Positions 1 to 10,042 of a stretch of 57,424 nt of DNA are shown in pieces (positions within the stretch are counted from its first letter, which is position 1; each line of letters starts with the position of its first letter). The DNA is taken from contig NZ_JAALAA010000028.1 in the NCBI RefSeq assembly GCF_011045035.1, forward strand, positions 1 to 57,424, in the 5' to 3' direction. Under the pieces are notes generated by a model, which was given only the letters and a program-made list of their open reading frames with translations, did no database searches and had not been told where the DNA came from. Made by a program: the position numbers and the translations under genes. The DNA comes from Nocardioides turkmenicus. Lineage in GTDB: Bacteria > Actinomycetota > Actinomycetes > Propionibacteriales > Nocardioidaceae.

Positions 1-1289
1 GTCTCGACGGGCGGGGGCGGGGCCTCGTCGGGCTCGTCGTCATCGCCGCCGCGGGAGAGCACGATGCCGATGGCGGCCGCGACCAGGAACAGGACGACGA
101 CGCCGATGATCGCGGGCGTCTTGCTGCGGGACTCGGTCGGGGCCGGTCCGGTGAGGACCGACGGGCCCTCATCGGTGCGTGGGTAGCTGAACCGGGTGCG
201 GTCGGCCGAGGCCGAGCCGGCGTCGGCGAACGGAGCCGCCTGGACGGGTGGCGGAGGCTGGGCGATGACCTGGGAGGGCGGCTTGACCTCGGTGACCAGC
301 TCGGCCTCCGGGTCGGCCGGCGGGGCCGGGAGGTGCTTGCGGCCCGAGCCCGTGGTCGGCCCGTCGCCCCGGGAGGCCGGCACCATCGGTACCACCGGGA
401 CCGACCCGGTGCCTCCGGCGTCACGGTCGAGCACCTGCACCTCGGTGCGCCCCAGCCGGAGCTCCTGCTCGATCCGCTGGAAGTGGCGGGCGAGGTCGAG
501 GACCGTCCGTGGCCGGTAGGCCGGGTCCTTCGCCATCGCCTGCTGCAGGACCCGGTCCAGCGACGGAGGTACGTCGGGCCGGCCCGTGGCCGGGGGAGGG
601 GTGTGCAGGATGCGGGAGAAGACGGCACGGTCGGAGTTGTTGCCCCGCTCCGCGAACGGCGAGCGGCCGACGAGCAGGTGCCAGACGGTCGCGGCCAGCG
701 AGTAGACGTCGGAGGCGACCGAGCCGTTGGACGCCGAGGTCAGGACCTCGGGCGGTGACCACGGCAGCGAGACCCCGATGTCGCCCTCGTCGTCGCGCGG
801 ACGGCCGGCGATGCCGAAGTCGGCCAGGCCGGGCACGTCGTAGCGCGACAGCAGGATGTTGGACGGCTTGATGTCGCGGTGGATGATCCCGGCGCGGTGG
901 GCGGTCTCGACGGCCGACGCCATCTGGATCCCGAAGCGCAGGGCGTCCTGCACCTTCATCGGGTTGTTGCGTACGCGGGCCCCGAGGTCGGCGTTGGGGT
1001 AGTAGCCCATCACCAGGTAGGGCCGGCCGTCCGGCGTCTCACCGGCGCTGTGCACCGGCACGATGAACGGATGCTCGGCCAGCTCGGCCATCACCGCCGC
1101 CTCGGCGGCGAACTGTGCCCGCTGCGCCTCGGCGAGGTCGGAGGAGCGCATCAGCTTCACCGCGACCCGGACCTTCGGGTGGTGACGCTCGTAGAGGTAG
1201 ACGTCGGCGAAGCCGCCCGAGCCGAGCCGGCCCAGGCAGGTCATCCCGGGGAGCTCGGGGCCGAGCTCCGGGTGTGGTGTCTGCGTCAC
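1..1289 (-). CDS. Ser/Thr protein kinase, one C-terminal TM (3' end cut by window edge)
   Basis: Hanks-type kinase that would phosphorylate Ser/Thr on partners such as the FHA protein encoded next door. Translating the minus strand from GTG at 1289 gives a glycine loop (GSGGFADVY, residues 23-31), the ATP-binding Lys in VAVK (K45), the catalytic HRDIKPSN (H137, D139) and the DFG metal loop (D157). A long Pro-rich linker follows, then a transmembrane segment (about residues 389-410, rich in I/V/L/A) and an acidic stretch that runs off the window. The intracellular kinase plus single TM topology is that of PknB-like kinases, but no PASTA or other sensor domain can be seen before the edge. The start GTG overlaps the FHA stop by four bases (GTGA), so it is translationally coupled as third gene of a PP2C-FHA-kinase operon. 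Confidence 0.93.
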   Translation of the reverse strand, partial: MTQTPHPELGPELPGMTCLGRLGSGGFADVYLYERHHPKVRVAVKLMRSSDLAEAQRAQFAAEAAVMAELAEHPFIVPVHSAGETPDGRPYLVMGYYPNADLGARVRNNPMKVQDALRFGIQMASAVETAHRAGIIHRDIKPSNILLSRYDVPGLADFGIAGRPRDDEGDIGVSLPWSPPEVLTSASNGSVASDVYSLAATVWHLLVGRSPFAERGNNSDRAVFSRILHTPPPATGRPDVPPSLDRVLQQAMAKDPAYRPRTVLDLARHFQRIEQELRLGRTEVQVLDRDAGGTGSVPVVPMVPASRGDGPTTGSGRKHLPAPPADPEAELVTEVKPPSQVIAQPPPPVQAAPFADAGSASADRTRFSYPRTDEGPSVLTGPAPTESRSKTPAIIGVVVLFLVAAAIGIVLSRGGDDDEPDEAPPPPVE

Positions 1290-2680
1290 CCGAGAACCTC
1301 GTAGGTCAGATTGATCGAGCCGGCCAGGCTCACCACGGCGCCGGGCTCCAGCGCGTACTCCTCCATCGGCCGCATCTGCTGCGGACGCCCACCGGGCAGG
1401 GTCAGGTAGGACCCGTTGGCGGAGCCGAGGTCGCGTACGAGGACCTGCCACTCCTCCAGCCGCACCTCGGTGTGGAGCCGGCTGATGTCGGGCAGCATCA
1501 CCTTCACCAGATGCGGAGGTACGCCACCAGCCCCCGTGTTGCCGCTGGCATCGGCGCGCGGCGACCGCCCGAAGACCGCACCTCGGTCGAGGACGACGAC
1601 CCGGCCGTCGCCCAGCTTGAGCTGGCCCAGCGCGGGGCGCGGGATCGAGACCGGCTGCTGGTGGGGCGGCAGCTGCATCCGGCAGATGCGGCAGGTCGGC
1701 GAGTAGGGCGGCGAGGCGTGACCCTGCGGACAGTAGACCGCCCACACCGTCGGGCCGCCCGCGGGCGGCACCGGGGTCGGGGTCGGCGTCGGGGTCGGCG
1801 TCGGGACGTCACGGACCCGGGTCGCCATGTCGGTGGGCGGGGTCGGCGCAGGCGCCGGCATCGGGGGAGGAGGCGCCGCGGGCGGCATCGCAGGCGTCGC
1901 GGGCACCGCGGGCGTCGCGGGCGTCGCGGGCACCGCGGGAGGAGGCGTCTGCGGCCGGTCCGGCGGACCCCACGCGTTGGGGTCGGGCTTCTTCGCACCC
2001 TTCTTGCGCCAGGGCAGCCCGTCGATGATGCCCTTCTTGGGCTCGGGCGCGGGCTGGGCAGGCGCGACGGGTGGCGGCGGGACTGGGACCGGTGGAGGGC
2101 TCTGGAACGGCGGCGCACTCGGCATCGCCGGCGGCGGCGCGCTGGGCGGCGGAGCGGCGGCCAGGTCCGAGCGCCGGATGGTGTGGTCCAGCTGCGGCGT
2201 CATGGTCGCGTCGACCTGCTGCTGCACCTGGACGTAGTAGTTGGGGTCGAAGACGACGTCGAGCGAGCGGGCGTGGGCGGTGTCGACCAGCGGCTGGTCC
2301 TCCTCCATCCCGCCCCAGGCCCCGTTGGCGAGCTCGGCCCGCTCGGGGACGGCGGCGAAGTGGCCGTCGGCCCATCGGCCCACGACATCGATGCCGTCGA
2401 TGAAGACCGGCACCTCGTTGACGACCGCGGTCACCTTGGCAGGGGAGCGCACGGCGTAGCGCACCCGCGGCCCTTCGCGCGCGACCAGCGCGAACCCGGG
2501 GGCTCGCGGCCCGTCGGCGGAGAGGAGGCCGGCGATCGCGTCGACCGGGTGGGGGTCGGTCAGCGCGGCCTGGACACCGGTGACCCGCGGGTCACCGGGG
2601 CCGAGCTGGACCAGCGCCCAGCACCGGTCGCCCTTCAACGCCAGCCAGTGCCCGGCACAGTAGGTGGCGGTGTCACTCAT
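1286..2680 (-). CDS. FHA domain protein with Pro-rich linker and zinc-ribbon-like segment
   Basis: Predicted phosphothreonine-binding adaptor, 464 aa. The C-terminal ~110 residues form the FHA domain: GRSPRA near residue 373, the SRLHTEV strand near 400 and GSANGSYL near 422 are the phosphopeptide-contact motifs. Before it lies a CPQGH...CRIC pair of cysteine knuckles (about residues 317-340) that looks like a small zinc ribbon. The middle (about 185-310) is low complexity, Pro/Ala/Thr-rich with PAVPATPA-type repeats. The N-terminal ~180 residues I do not recognise. The start overlaps the upstream PP2C stop by 8 bp and the stop overlaps the kinase start, so the three proteins are made together. 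Likely role: reads the phosphorylation state set by the kinase/phosphatase pair. Confidence 0.9.
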   Translation of the reverse strand: MSDTATYCAGHWLALKGDRCWALVQLGPGDPRVTGVQAALTDPHPVDAIAGLLSADGPRAPGFALVAREGPRVRYAVRSPAKVTAVVNEVPVFIDGIDVVGRWADGHFAAVPERAELANGAWGGMEEDQPLVDTAHARSLDVVFDPNYYVQVQQQVDATMTPQLDHTIRRSDLAAAPPPSAPPPAMPSAPPFQSPPPVPVPPPPVAPAQPAPEPKKGIIDGLPWRKKGAKKPDPNAWGPPDRPQTPPPAVPATPATPAVPATPAMPPAAPPPPMPAPAPTPPTDMATRVRDVPTPTPTPTPTPVPPAGGPTVWAVYCPQGHASPPYSPTCRICRMQLPPHQQPVSIPRPALGQLKLGDGRVVVLDRGAVFGRSPRADASGNTGAGGVPPHLVKVMLPDISRLHTEVRLEEWQVLVRDLGSANGSYLTLPGGRPQQMRPMEEYALEPGAVVSLAGSINLTYEVLG

Positions 2681-3500
2681 GATGCGCCGAGACGTCCGCT
2701 TCAGATCGGTGGGAGCCGGACGCCGAGGGGTCGGTCTCCGTGGGGGCGGTGAAGAGCGAGGGCGGGGGTGTCACGAGTACCACAGTGACATTGTCGCGCC
2801 CGCCCGAAGCAACCGCGGCGTCCACCAGCCTTTGGGCCAGATTGTCGATGCTTCCGCCCACACCGAGCGTCTTGGACACGATCTCGTGGATCTCGTGGTC
2901 CTCGAGCTCGCCGGTGAGCCCGTCGGAGCAGAGCAGGAACATGTCGTCGGGCGTCACGTCGATCAGCCAGGTGTCGGCCGTGGGTGCCGGGAAGGTGCCG
3001 AGCGACCTGGTGATGACGTTGCGCAGCGGGTGGACGCGGGCCTCGGCCGGGGTGATCATCCCGGCCTCGACCATGACGGCGACCTCGGAGTGGTCGACGG
3101 TCACCTGCGTCACGCCCGCGGGAGAGAGCCGGTAGACGCGTGAGTCGCCGACGTTGAACACCAGCCAGCGGGGCGCACCCTCCGACTCGACCAGCGCGAC
3201 CCCGGTCAGCGTCGTGCCCATGCCCTGCTTCGCGGAGCTGCGCGCCGCCTCCGAGGTGATCGCGGAGTTGGCGGCGTCCACGGCGTCGAGGATGTCGTCG
3301 GGAACCGGCCAGACGGCCGCGAATCGGTTCTGGAACGCCTCCACGGCGAGCGCGCTGGCGACGTCGCCACTGGCATGACCGCCCATCCCGTCGGCGACGA
3401 CGGCCACCGCAGGCAGCATGACGAACGAGTCCTCGTTCACCTCGCGGACCCGGCCCACATCGGTCGCCCCCGCTGCGCGTAAGGCTGGGTATGCGGTCAT
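2673..3500 (-). CDS. PP2C-family Ser/Thr phosphatase
   Basis: Metal-dependent PP2C phosphatase, 275 aa, expected to reverse the action of the neighbouring kinase. The family motifs are in order: VREVNEDSF near the N-terminus, VADGMGGHASG (metal Asp), NVGDSRVYR, LCSDGLTGELEDHEI and SGGRDNVTVVLV. No TM segment and no extra domain; it is the soluble catalytic-core type. I chose ATG 3500 (MTAYPALRA) because AAAGGA precedes it at good distance; an upstream extension would add 38 residues with no family similarity. First gene of the leftward operon, divergent from the giant FnIII gene across a 226-bp promoter region. Confidence 0.93.
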   Translation of the reverse strand: MTAYPALRAAGATDVGRVREVNEDSFVMLPAVAVVADGMGGHASGDVASALAVEAFQNRFAAVWPVPDDILDAVDAANSAITSEAARSSAKQGMGTTLTGVALVESEGAPRWLVFNVGDSRVYRLSPAGVTQVTVDHSEVAVMVEAGMITPAEARVHPLRNVITRSLGTFPAPTADTWLIDVTPDDMFLLCSDGLTGELEDHEIHEIVSKTLGVGGSIDNLAQRLVDAAVASGGRDNVTVVLVTPPPSLFTAPTETDPSASGSHRSEADVSAHHE

Positions 3501-3559
3501 GCGGTTCCTTTTGACGGACATCCGGGTCAGGATGCGAGATGGTGACGCTGGAAGCGGAC

Positions 3560-3659
3560 ACTTTAGAACATCACGTACGGTATCCGTGAGCGTGTTCACT
3601 GAGCCGTGTGCCACGTTTGGCTCATTCGTGTGGCTTCAATCCCGAGGCCCGCCTAGAGT
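3560..3659. promoter_or_regulatory. Divergent promoter region between phosphatase operon and giant FnIII gene
   Basis: Between start codons at 3500 (minus) and 3727 (plus). Candidate -10 hexamers are TAAAGT read leftward (3560-3565) and TAGAGT read rightward (3654-3659). Between them, 3571-3589 is an imperfect palindrome with a perfect inner ACGG-TAT-CCGT and outer TCACG/CGTGA arms. This is a candidate operator for an unknown regulator; assignment is inference. Confidence 0.35.
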
Positions 3660-3726
3660 AAGCCAGGCTTTTTGCGTCGGCTGGCCATTTCGCATGGTTC
3701 GCATGGAAGGACTTGGGAGAGTCTTG

Positions 3727-6700
3727 GTGGCACGTTTCGGGATGGCGCCCGGTTGGATGCGGCGTCATCGCACCTCGATCGCGTCCTGGGCCGCTCTGGC
3801 CGTGGTTGCGGGCGGGTTGACCGTCTACGCGATCCAGTCGACCGGCTACCCCGTGCACAAGGCCGACCTCGACGACGGTGGTATCTGGGTGACCAACCAG
3901 TCCTGGGGCACCCTCGGCCGGCAGAACCGACCGGTCGCCCAGCTCGACGGGGTCGTCTGGGCCGGCAACGAGACCGGGTCCAGGTCCGAGCGCGCCGGCC
4001 TCGACGTGGTGCAGAACGGCATCGCGGTGGCTTCCGTCGACCGTGACGCCCGCACGATCACGCCGGTCAACACCAAGCTCGCCGAGGGGCTCGACGACGA
4101 CGCGGTGACCGTGAAGGACAGCCGGGTCGTGATGGGCGGCAACACCATCGGCGTCGCCGAGCAGAAGACCGGCAAGGTCTGGCTCACCTCCGTCGACCCG
4201 ACCACCGGCGTCGGCGACCTCTCCGACCTCTCCGGCTCCACGAAGCCCGTCGAGACGGTCGGCGCGGACGCGGTGCTCACCATCGGCACCGACGGGACCG
4301 CGTACGCCGTCTCTGCTGCCAAGCGGACGCTGACCGCCTTCGCGCCGGACGGTGAGCGGTTCGCCGATCCCGAGGAGACCAAGCTCCCGAAGGCTCCGGA
4401 GTATGCCGAGACCCCGACCTCGGCGACCGTCGTCGGCGACGAGGTGATCACCCTCGACGGCGTCGGCTGGCTGCTCGGTGCGTCCAAGGGCTCCGACGTG
4501 GCGGCGGACTTCGGCGACACCGCGGAGAGCGCGGTGCTCCAGCAGCCGTCCGTCAAGGCCAAGGAGGTGCTCGTCGGCGACGAGCAGGGCCTCAAGGCCG
4601 TCGACCTGCGCAACGGCGAGATCCGCCGTGTCGCCGAGTCGGCCGGCGACCCGGCCGCTCCCGTGCGGCTCCGTGACTGCGTCTTCGGTGCCTGGGCCAA
4701 CGGCTCGACCGGCTCGGTCGTCACCCAGTGCGGCGAGGGCGAGCCGGTCCTGGGCGAGATCCCGACGCTCGGCCCCGCCGCGGAGCTGGAGTTCCGGGTC
4801 AACCGCGGCCAGCTGGTGCTCAACGACCTGCGCAACGGTGACGTCTGGGAGATCGACGGCGCCGACATCAAGAAGATCTCCAACTGGGAGGCGTTCCAGC
4901 CGCAGACCCAGAAGCAGAACCAGAAGAAGGACAAGCAACAGCAGCAGACCAAGGCCGCCCAGGCGCCGAAGGCCAAGGACGACCAGCTCGGTGCCCGCGC
5001 CGGGCGCACCACGGTCCTGCACGTCCTCGACAACGACTCCTCGGCCAAGGACTCGATCCTCAGCGTCGTCTCGGTCGGCAAGGCCTCCGTCAAGGGCGTC
5101 GAGGCCACCATCGCCCCCGACCGGCAGTCGATCCTGGTCACCACCCCCGAGTCGGCCCGCGGGAAGAAGACCAGCTTCAAATACACGGTCGACGACGGCC
5201 TGAAGGGCAAGGCCGGCCAGGACGATGCCAGCGTCGAGCTCGACATCGAGGGCGACGACGGCGTCGGCAAGCCGACCCTGCGGGAGCACTACACCCCGAC
5301 CGACTACACCGTCGCGGCCGGTGGCACCGTGGAGATCCCGGTGGTCGGCGACTGGCGCGACGAGCGCTACGGCGATCCGGTCACCGCGCAGTCCCCGACG
5401 GCGTCCAAGGGCAAGGCCAGCGTGACCCCGGACGGCCTGATCCGCTACACCGCGGCTCCTGACGCCACCGGCAACGAGAGCCTCGGCTACCAGGTCACCA
5501 CCGGCGGCAAGCCGTCGAAGGACAAGGTACGCATCAACATCGTCGCCGGGGCCAACACCGCGTCCCCGGAGCCGAAGGACGACGTCGCGGAGGGCACCCA
5601 GGGCTCCTGGGTGACGATCCGTCCGCTCGACAACGACATCCCCGGCGCCGACCCGTCCAACCTCGACGCCAGCCTCACGCTCGCCGGTGACGTACCGCCC
5701 AAGGGCGGGCTCGAGGTGAGCACCGACCGGGAGACGGGCGTGGTCCGCGCCCGAGGAAGCTCGCCCGGCACCTACCAGCTCAGCTACAACGCCGGGTTCG
5801 GGGCGGCCAAGCCGGCCTCGGCGAAGATCCGCGTCGACGTCAAGCCCGCCGCCCAGGCGGCGGACGAGCCGATCGCCACGCCCGACACGACCGCCGTCCT
5901 CGGCACCTCGACCCGCACCCTCGACGTCCTCGCCAACGACTACGACTCCAAGGGCCGGCTCCTCGCCGTCACCCACGCCGAGCCGGTCGGCGACAGCGAC
6001 CTGACCGTCGCGGTGCTCGACGGCCGGTGGCTGCGGATCCAGGCGTCCAAACCCGACATCAACCCGTCCACCCAGGCGATCCGCTACACGATCAGCAACG
6101 GTGCGGCCGAGGCCGAGGGGTCGGTGACGGTGAGCCAGCGCCCGGCGCTCCGCGGCGCCGAGAACGCCCCCGAGGCGGTCGACGACGAGGCCACGGTGAG
6201 GGCTGCCGACTCCGTCTCCATCCCGGTGCTCGACAACGACTCGACGCCGAGCGGCGACCCGGTCGGGCTGGTGGTCGACCAGACCATCGAGACCAAGGGC
6301 CAGCTGCAGGTGCTGGGCCAGCCGACGGTCGGCGAGGCCTACATCGATGGCAACCGGGTCCGCTACGTCGCCCCCGACGAGGTGAAGGGGCCGGTCGACG
6401 TCGACGTCCGCTACGTCGTGCAGAACACCGGCGACCCGTCCGCGGAGCACTCCTCGGGCAACATCCGCATCCACATCAAGCCGCTGCCGAAGAAGAAGGC
6501 CGACAACTCCGCACCCGCGCCGAAGGCGCTGGAGTCGCGGGTCGTGCAGGGTGACGAGGTCACCCTGCGGCTGCCCACGGTCGGCACCGACCCCGACGGC
6601 GACTCGGTCTCGGTGACCAGGATCAACAGTGCGCCGTCCTTCGGCCGTGTCCTGGCCCACGGCGCCAACACGATCACCTATCAGGCCTTCCCCAACGCCG

Positions 6701-9700
6701 CCGGCACCGACGAGTTCACCTACGAGGTCAGCGACCCGTTCGGCGCCGTCGCGACGGGCACCGTGCGGATCGCCGTCGTCGCGCCCGGCGCGCCGCAGCG
6801 TCCGGTCGCCGTCGACGACCTGGTCACGCTCGACCCCTCCAAGAAGCTGACCTACGACGTCCTCGCCAACGACCTGCGTACGCCGGGGACCGAGCTGCAC
6901 CTGGCTTCGACCGAGACCGCGAAGGGGGCCGGCGTCACGCAGCGCTCGGACGGCATCGTCACGGTCCAGGGTGGCGCCGAGGAGCCGTTCCAGCACATCC
7001 CCTACCGTGCGACCACGGGTCTCCACGAGGACACCGGCGAGCTCGCGATCCGCTACCAGGAGGGCTACGACAACCCGCCGATGGCAGGGATCGTGGTCGC
7101 CCATCCCGAGGGCGACTCGTCGACCACCACCGTCGACGTGATGAGCAAGGTCACTGACATCGACGACTCGCTCGAGGACCTCACCGTCGACGCGGTCAAG
7201 GGTCCGTCGGTCGGCGAGGACGAGGCGAAGCCGAAGATCGACGACGGCAAGGTGACGCTGCCGGTGGGTGAGACGACCAGGGTGTGGACCTACCGGGTCA
7301 CCGACCCCGACGGTGCCCAGGCGGTCGGCTCGATCTACGTCCCCGCACGCCCCAAGGACGCGCCCTACCTGAAGCCGGGCTCCGAGCTCCAGCTCGACCC
7401 GGGCGAGTCCAAGACCGTCGACATCACCGACTACGTCGAGGACCCCGAGGGCGACCCGGTGGTGCTGACCACGACCGACAAGATCGTGGCCGCGCCCGAG
7501 GGCATGTTCAACACCGGTGACACCACCGCGACGACCGTGCAGGTCACCGCCGGTGAGACCAAGGGTCCGGCGACCCTCACCTTCGAGGTCGCCGACCGCG
7601 AGAAGATCACCTCCGCGGACGCTCACCTCTCGGTGATCTCCCTGCCGGTCCAGATCGGCAAGGAGGAGCCGGAGATCAACTGTCCGAGCACCCCGGTCGA
7701 GGTGCCCGAGAGCGGCAACGGCGCGCTGGTCGACATCGCCGCCATCTGCCACGTCTGGACCGCCGACCCGGGCGACGCCGACGACCTCGACTTCACCGCC
7801 GAGGTCGGCGACGGGCTCGACGGTGTCGAGGTCAAGCCGGAGGACGGTGGCCTGCGGCTCACCGCCGAGCACGCCGACGCCGGCGCCCAGGGCGCCCTCG
7901 AGATCGGCGTCGAGGGCACCGACGCGACCGGCCAGCTGCTGGTGACCGTCATCGCGCTGCCCGCTCCGTCGCTCTCGCCGATCAAGCCGCTGCAGACCGA
8001 GGCCGGGAAGACGGTCGCGATCGACATGGCGAGCTACCTGCAGACGCCGGTGCCGTCGGAGTCGCAGGAGATCGTGGTCACCAAGCTCGACCCCGTGGAC
8101 CGCGAGTCGCCCGACATGGGCAAGGTCAGCGGTTCGAAGATCACCTTCAACACCCCTGAGGAAGGCCACGGCCACTACCGCTACGCGGTCGAGGTCAGCG
8201 ACTCCGGCAAGGACTCCAAGCGGGTCAAGGCCACCGGCGTCATCGAGGTGGACGTCATCGACGTCCCCGGCGCCCCGACGGGGCTGCGTACGACCTCCGA
8301 CTTCCTCTCCAACGTGGTCGCGCTGTCGTGGAACGCGCCGAAGGACAACGGCGACGACCCGATCCAGCGCTACGAGGTGGAGGCCAACGGCGAGCACGTC
8401 CAGGACTGCCCGTCGACCTCGTGCCGGATCACCGAGCTGAAGAACGGCGTCGTCTACGACTTCCGCGTACGCGCGGTGAACTCCGTCGGCCCCAGCCGCG
8501 AGTGGAGCAACTCGGCCGAGGGCGAGCCCGACGCCTACACCGGTCCGGTGCAGAACCTCCGGGTCACCCGTCAGCGCGACCACAAGGTCGAGCTGAGCTG
8601 GAGCAAGCCGGCGCCGTGCGACTGCTCGGACGTCCAGAAATACCGGATCAGCTGGCCGGGCGGCGGCATCAAGGACATCTCCGCCGGTCAGACGACCTAT
8701 GCGGCGGCGGTCAGCTCCAACGGCGACCCGGTGCAGTTCACCGTCGTGCCGCTCAACGACAAGGGCGTCAAGACCAACAAGGGCCCAACGTCCACCGTCG
8801 AGGGGATGGGTGCCGGCAAGCCGGACACCCCGGCGACCCCGACCTTCCAGTGGGCCAACACGGCCAACAACTCCGGCAAGGCGGTCACCGTCTCGTGGAG
8901 CCCGGTCGCGGCCAACGGCCCCGCCCCGGTCACCTACGAGGTACGCCGCACCGGCGGCACCGGGGAGAAGATCGTCTGCTCCTGGGTGGCCGAGACGAGC
9001 TGCCGCGACGACGTCGCCAACGACGGCACGATCTACACCTACGCCGTGAGGGCCCGCAACGCCGAGGCGACCTCGCCGCGCGAGACCACGTCCGGCGGAT
9101 CGCCGGAGGCCCACATCTCCAGCTACTCCGCCGGCGGCAAGGTCGAGGCGGCTGCGACTCCCGACGCGGTCTCCTTCGCGAGCGCGACGCCCACCGGCGC
9201 CAACGGCACCGCGGAGATCGTCTTCACCCCGCGGGCCTCGCACGGCAAGACCAACCGGGTCGAGTGTGTGCGCAACGGCTCCTCGTGCGGCAGCTGGACC
9301 TACCCGCCCGAGGGCGCGGGCCAGCAGACCAAGACGATCACCGGCTTCACCAACGGCAACTCGACGCAGGTCCAGCTGCGGGCCTGCAACGACTCCTCCG
9401 GCGGCACCGGAGCGGGGGATTCCTGCGGCCCCTGGTCGTCGAAGAACGTGACCACCTACGGTCCGCTGGGCACGCCGTCGATCTCGGCGAGCGTCGACGG
9501 CAACAAGGTCAACTGGCGGGTCAGCTACGACCCCAACGGCAAGGCCGCGACCGTCACCGTCAAGCGTGGCGGCACCCAGGTCGCCCAGTTCGGCACCGGC
9601 ACCGGCGCGGGCAGCCGCTCGGGCACCGACACCGCGCCCGAGTGGAACACGTCCTACACCTACACCGTGACGATCAGCGACTCGCCTCGTGCGAGCAAGT

Positions 9701-10032
9701 CCGACTCGGTCACGGTGCGGACCGACCCGCCGCCCGACCCGATCCTCGAGGTCAACAAGGCCGGCGAGTGCACGGGCGCGGCCTGCCCCGAGCCGGACGT
9801 GGCCTGCGGCGGCACGTGCTGGTACGTCGGCTCGACCATCACCGATCTCGCCTTCCCGGGCAAGACCTGGGAGTGCAGCACCAACGCCACCACCTCCCGG
9901 TGGAACGTGACCATCGGCAGCAACGGCAAGGGCTCGGGCAGCGGCCGCGGCTGGGTCGGCGCCAACACCCCGTTCCGGGTGACCTGCGAGACCTCCGGGC
10001 GACCCACCCTTTCGAAGAACGTTACGTGGTAG
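3727..10032 (+). CDS. Giant exported protein: beta-propeller-like N-terminus, Ig/cadherin-like repeats, FnIII domains
   Basis: About 2101 aa. A basic N-terminus and one hydrophobic segment (AALAVVAGGLTVYAI, about residues 22-36) act as signal anchor. Then come: a roughly 350-residue WD/PQQ-like repeat region; a Gln/Lys-rich linker (about 393-415); a long series of Ig/cadherin-like repeats with VLDNDS, VLANDY or DPDGD motifs near residues 433, 632, 733, 835, 955, 1045, 1192 and 1238; FnIII domains from about 1515 (VALSW, VELSW, VTVSW strands); and a Cys-rich tail after about 2009. Probably a surface fibre or adhesin. GTG 3727 is chosen because GGGAGA lies six bases upstream; ATG 3694 or 3703 have no ribosome site. 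The MoxR/DUF58/transglutaminase-like genes follow within 10 bp and overlap one another, suggesting they assemble or process this protein. Function is inference. Confidence 0.88.
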   Translation: MARFGMAPGWMRRHRTSIASWAALAVVAGGLTVYAIQSTGYPVHKADLDDGGIWVTNQSWGTLGRQNRPVAQLDGVVWAGNETGSRSERAGLDVVQNGIAVASVDRDARTITPVNTKLAEGLDDDAVTVKDSRVVMGGNTIGVAEQKTGKVWLTSVDPTTGVGDLSDLSGSTKPVETVGADAVLTIGTDGTAYAVSAAKRTLTAFAPDGERFADPEETKLPKAPEYAETPTSATVVGDEVITLDGVGWLLGASKGSDVAADFGDTAESAVLQQPSVKAKEVLVGDEQGLKAVDLRNGEIRRVAESAGDPAAPVRLRDCVFGAWANGSTGSVVTQCGEGEPVLGEIPTLGPAAELEFRVNRGQLVLNDLRNGDVWEIDGADIKKISNWEAFQPQTQKQNQKKDKQQQQTKAAQAPKAKDDQLGARAGRTTVLHVLDNDSSAKDSILSVVSVGKASVKGVEATIAPDRQSILVTTPESARGKKTSFKYTVDDGLKGKAGQDDASVELDIEGDDGVGKPTLREHYTPTDYTVAAGGTVEIPVVGDWRDERYGDPVTAQSPTASKGKASVTPDGLIRYTAAPDATGNESLGYQVTTGGKPSKDKVRINIVAGANTASPEPKDDVAEGTQGSWVTIRPLDNDIPGADPSNLDASLTLAGDVPPKGGLEVSTDRETGVVRARGSSPGTYQLSYNAGFGAAKPASAKIRVDVKPAAQAADEPIATPDTTAVLGTSTRTLDVLANDYDSKGRLLAVTHAEPVGDSDLTVAVLDGRWLRIQASKPDINPSTQAIRYTISNGAAEAEGSVTVSQRPALRGAENAPEAVDDEATVRAADSVSIPVLDNDSTPSGDPVGLVVDQTIETKGQLQVLGQPTVGEAYIDGNRVRYVAPDEVKGPVDVDVRYVVQNTGDPSAEHSSGNIRIHIKPLPKKKADNSAPAPKALESRVVQGDEVTLRLPTVGTDPDGDSVSVTRINSAPSFGRVLAHGANTITYQAFPNAAGTDEFTYEVSDPFGAVATGTVRIAVVAPGAPQRPVAVDDLVTLDPSKKLTYDVLANDLRTPGTELHLASTETAKGAGVTQRSDGIVTVQGGAEEPFQHIPYRATTGLHEDTGELAIRYQEGYDNPPMAGIVVAHPEGDSSTTTVDVMSKVTDIDDSLEDLTVDAVKGPSVGEDEAKPKIDDGKVTLPVGETTRVWTYRVTDPDGAQAVGSIYVPARPKDAPYLKPGSELQLDPGESKTVDITDYVEDPEGDPVVLTTTDKIVAAPEGMFNTGDTTATTVQVTAGETKGPATLTFEVADREKITSADAHLSVISLPVQIGKEEPEINCPSTPVEVPESGNGALVDIAAICHVWTADPGDADDLDFTAEVGDGLDGVEVKPEDGGLRLTAEHADAGAQGALEIGVEGTDATGQLLVTVIALPAPSLSPIKPLQTEAGKTVAIDMASYLQTPVPSESQEIVVTKLDPVDRESPDMGKVSGSKITFNTPEEGHGHYRYAVEVSDSGKDSKRVKATGVIEVDVIDVPGAPTGLRTTSDFLSNVVALSWNAPKDNGDDPIQRYEVEANGEHVQDCPSTSCRITELKNGVVYDFRVRAVNSVGPSREWSNSAEGEPDAYTGPVQNLRVTRQRDHKVELSWSKPAPCDCSDVQKYRISWPGGGIKDISAGQTTYAAAVSSNGDPVQFTVVPLNDKGVKTNKGPTSTVEGMGAGKPDTPATPTFQWANTANNSGKAVTVSWSPVAANGPAPVTYEVRRTGGTGEKIVCSWVAETSCRDDVANDGTIYTYAVRARNAEATSPRETTSGGSPEAHISSYSAGGKVEAAATPDAVSFASATPTGANGTAEIVFTPRASHGKTNRVECVRNGSSCGSWTYPPEGAGQQTKTITGFTNGNSTQVQLRACNDSSGGTGAGDSCGPWSSKNVTTYGPLGTPSISASVDGNKVNWRVSYDPNGKAATVTVKRGGTQVAQFGTGTGAGSRSGTDTAPEWNTSYTYTVTISDSPRASKSDSVTVRTDPPPDPILEVNKAGECTGAACPEPDVACGGTCWYVGSTITDLAFPGKTWECSTNATTSRWNVTIGSNGKGSGSGRGWVGANTPFRVTCETSGRPTLSKNVTW

Positions 10033-10042
10033 GAGACAAGAG

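Noticed and set aside
1820..1945. Short tandem repeats that could suggest a CRISPR or minisatellite
   Set aside because: They encode the PAVPATPA-type linker of the FHA protein; no spacer structure. No CRISPR array seen anywhere.
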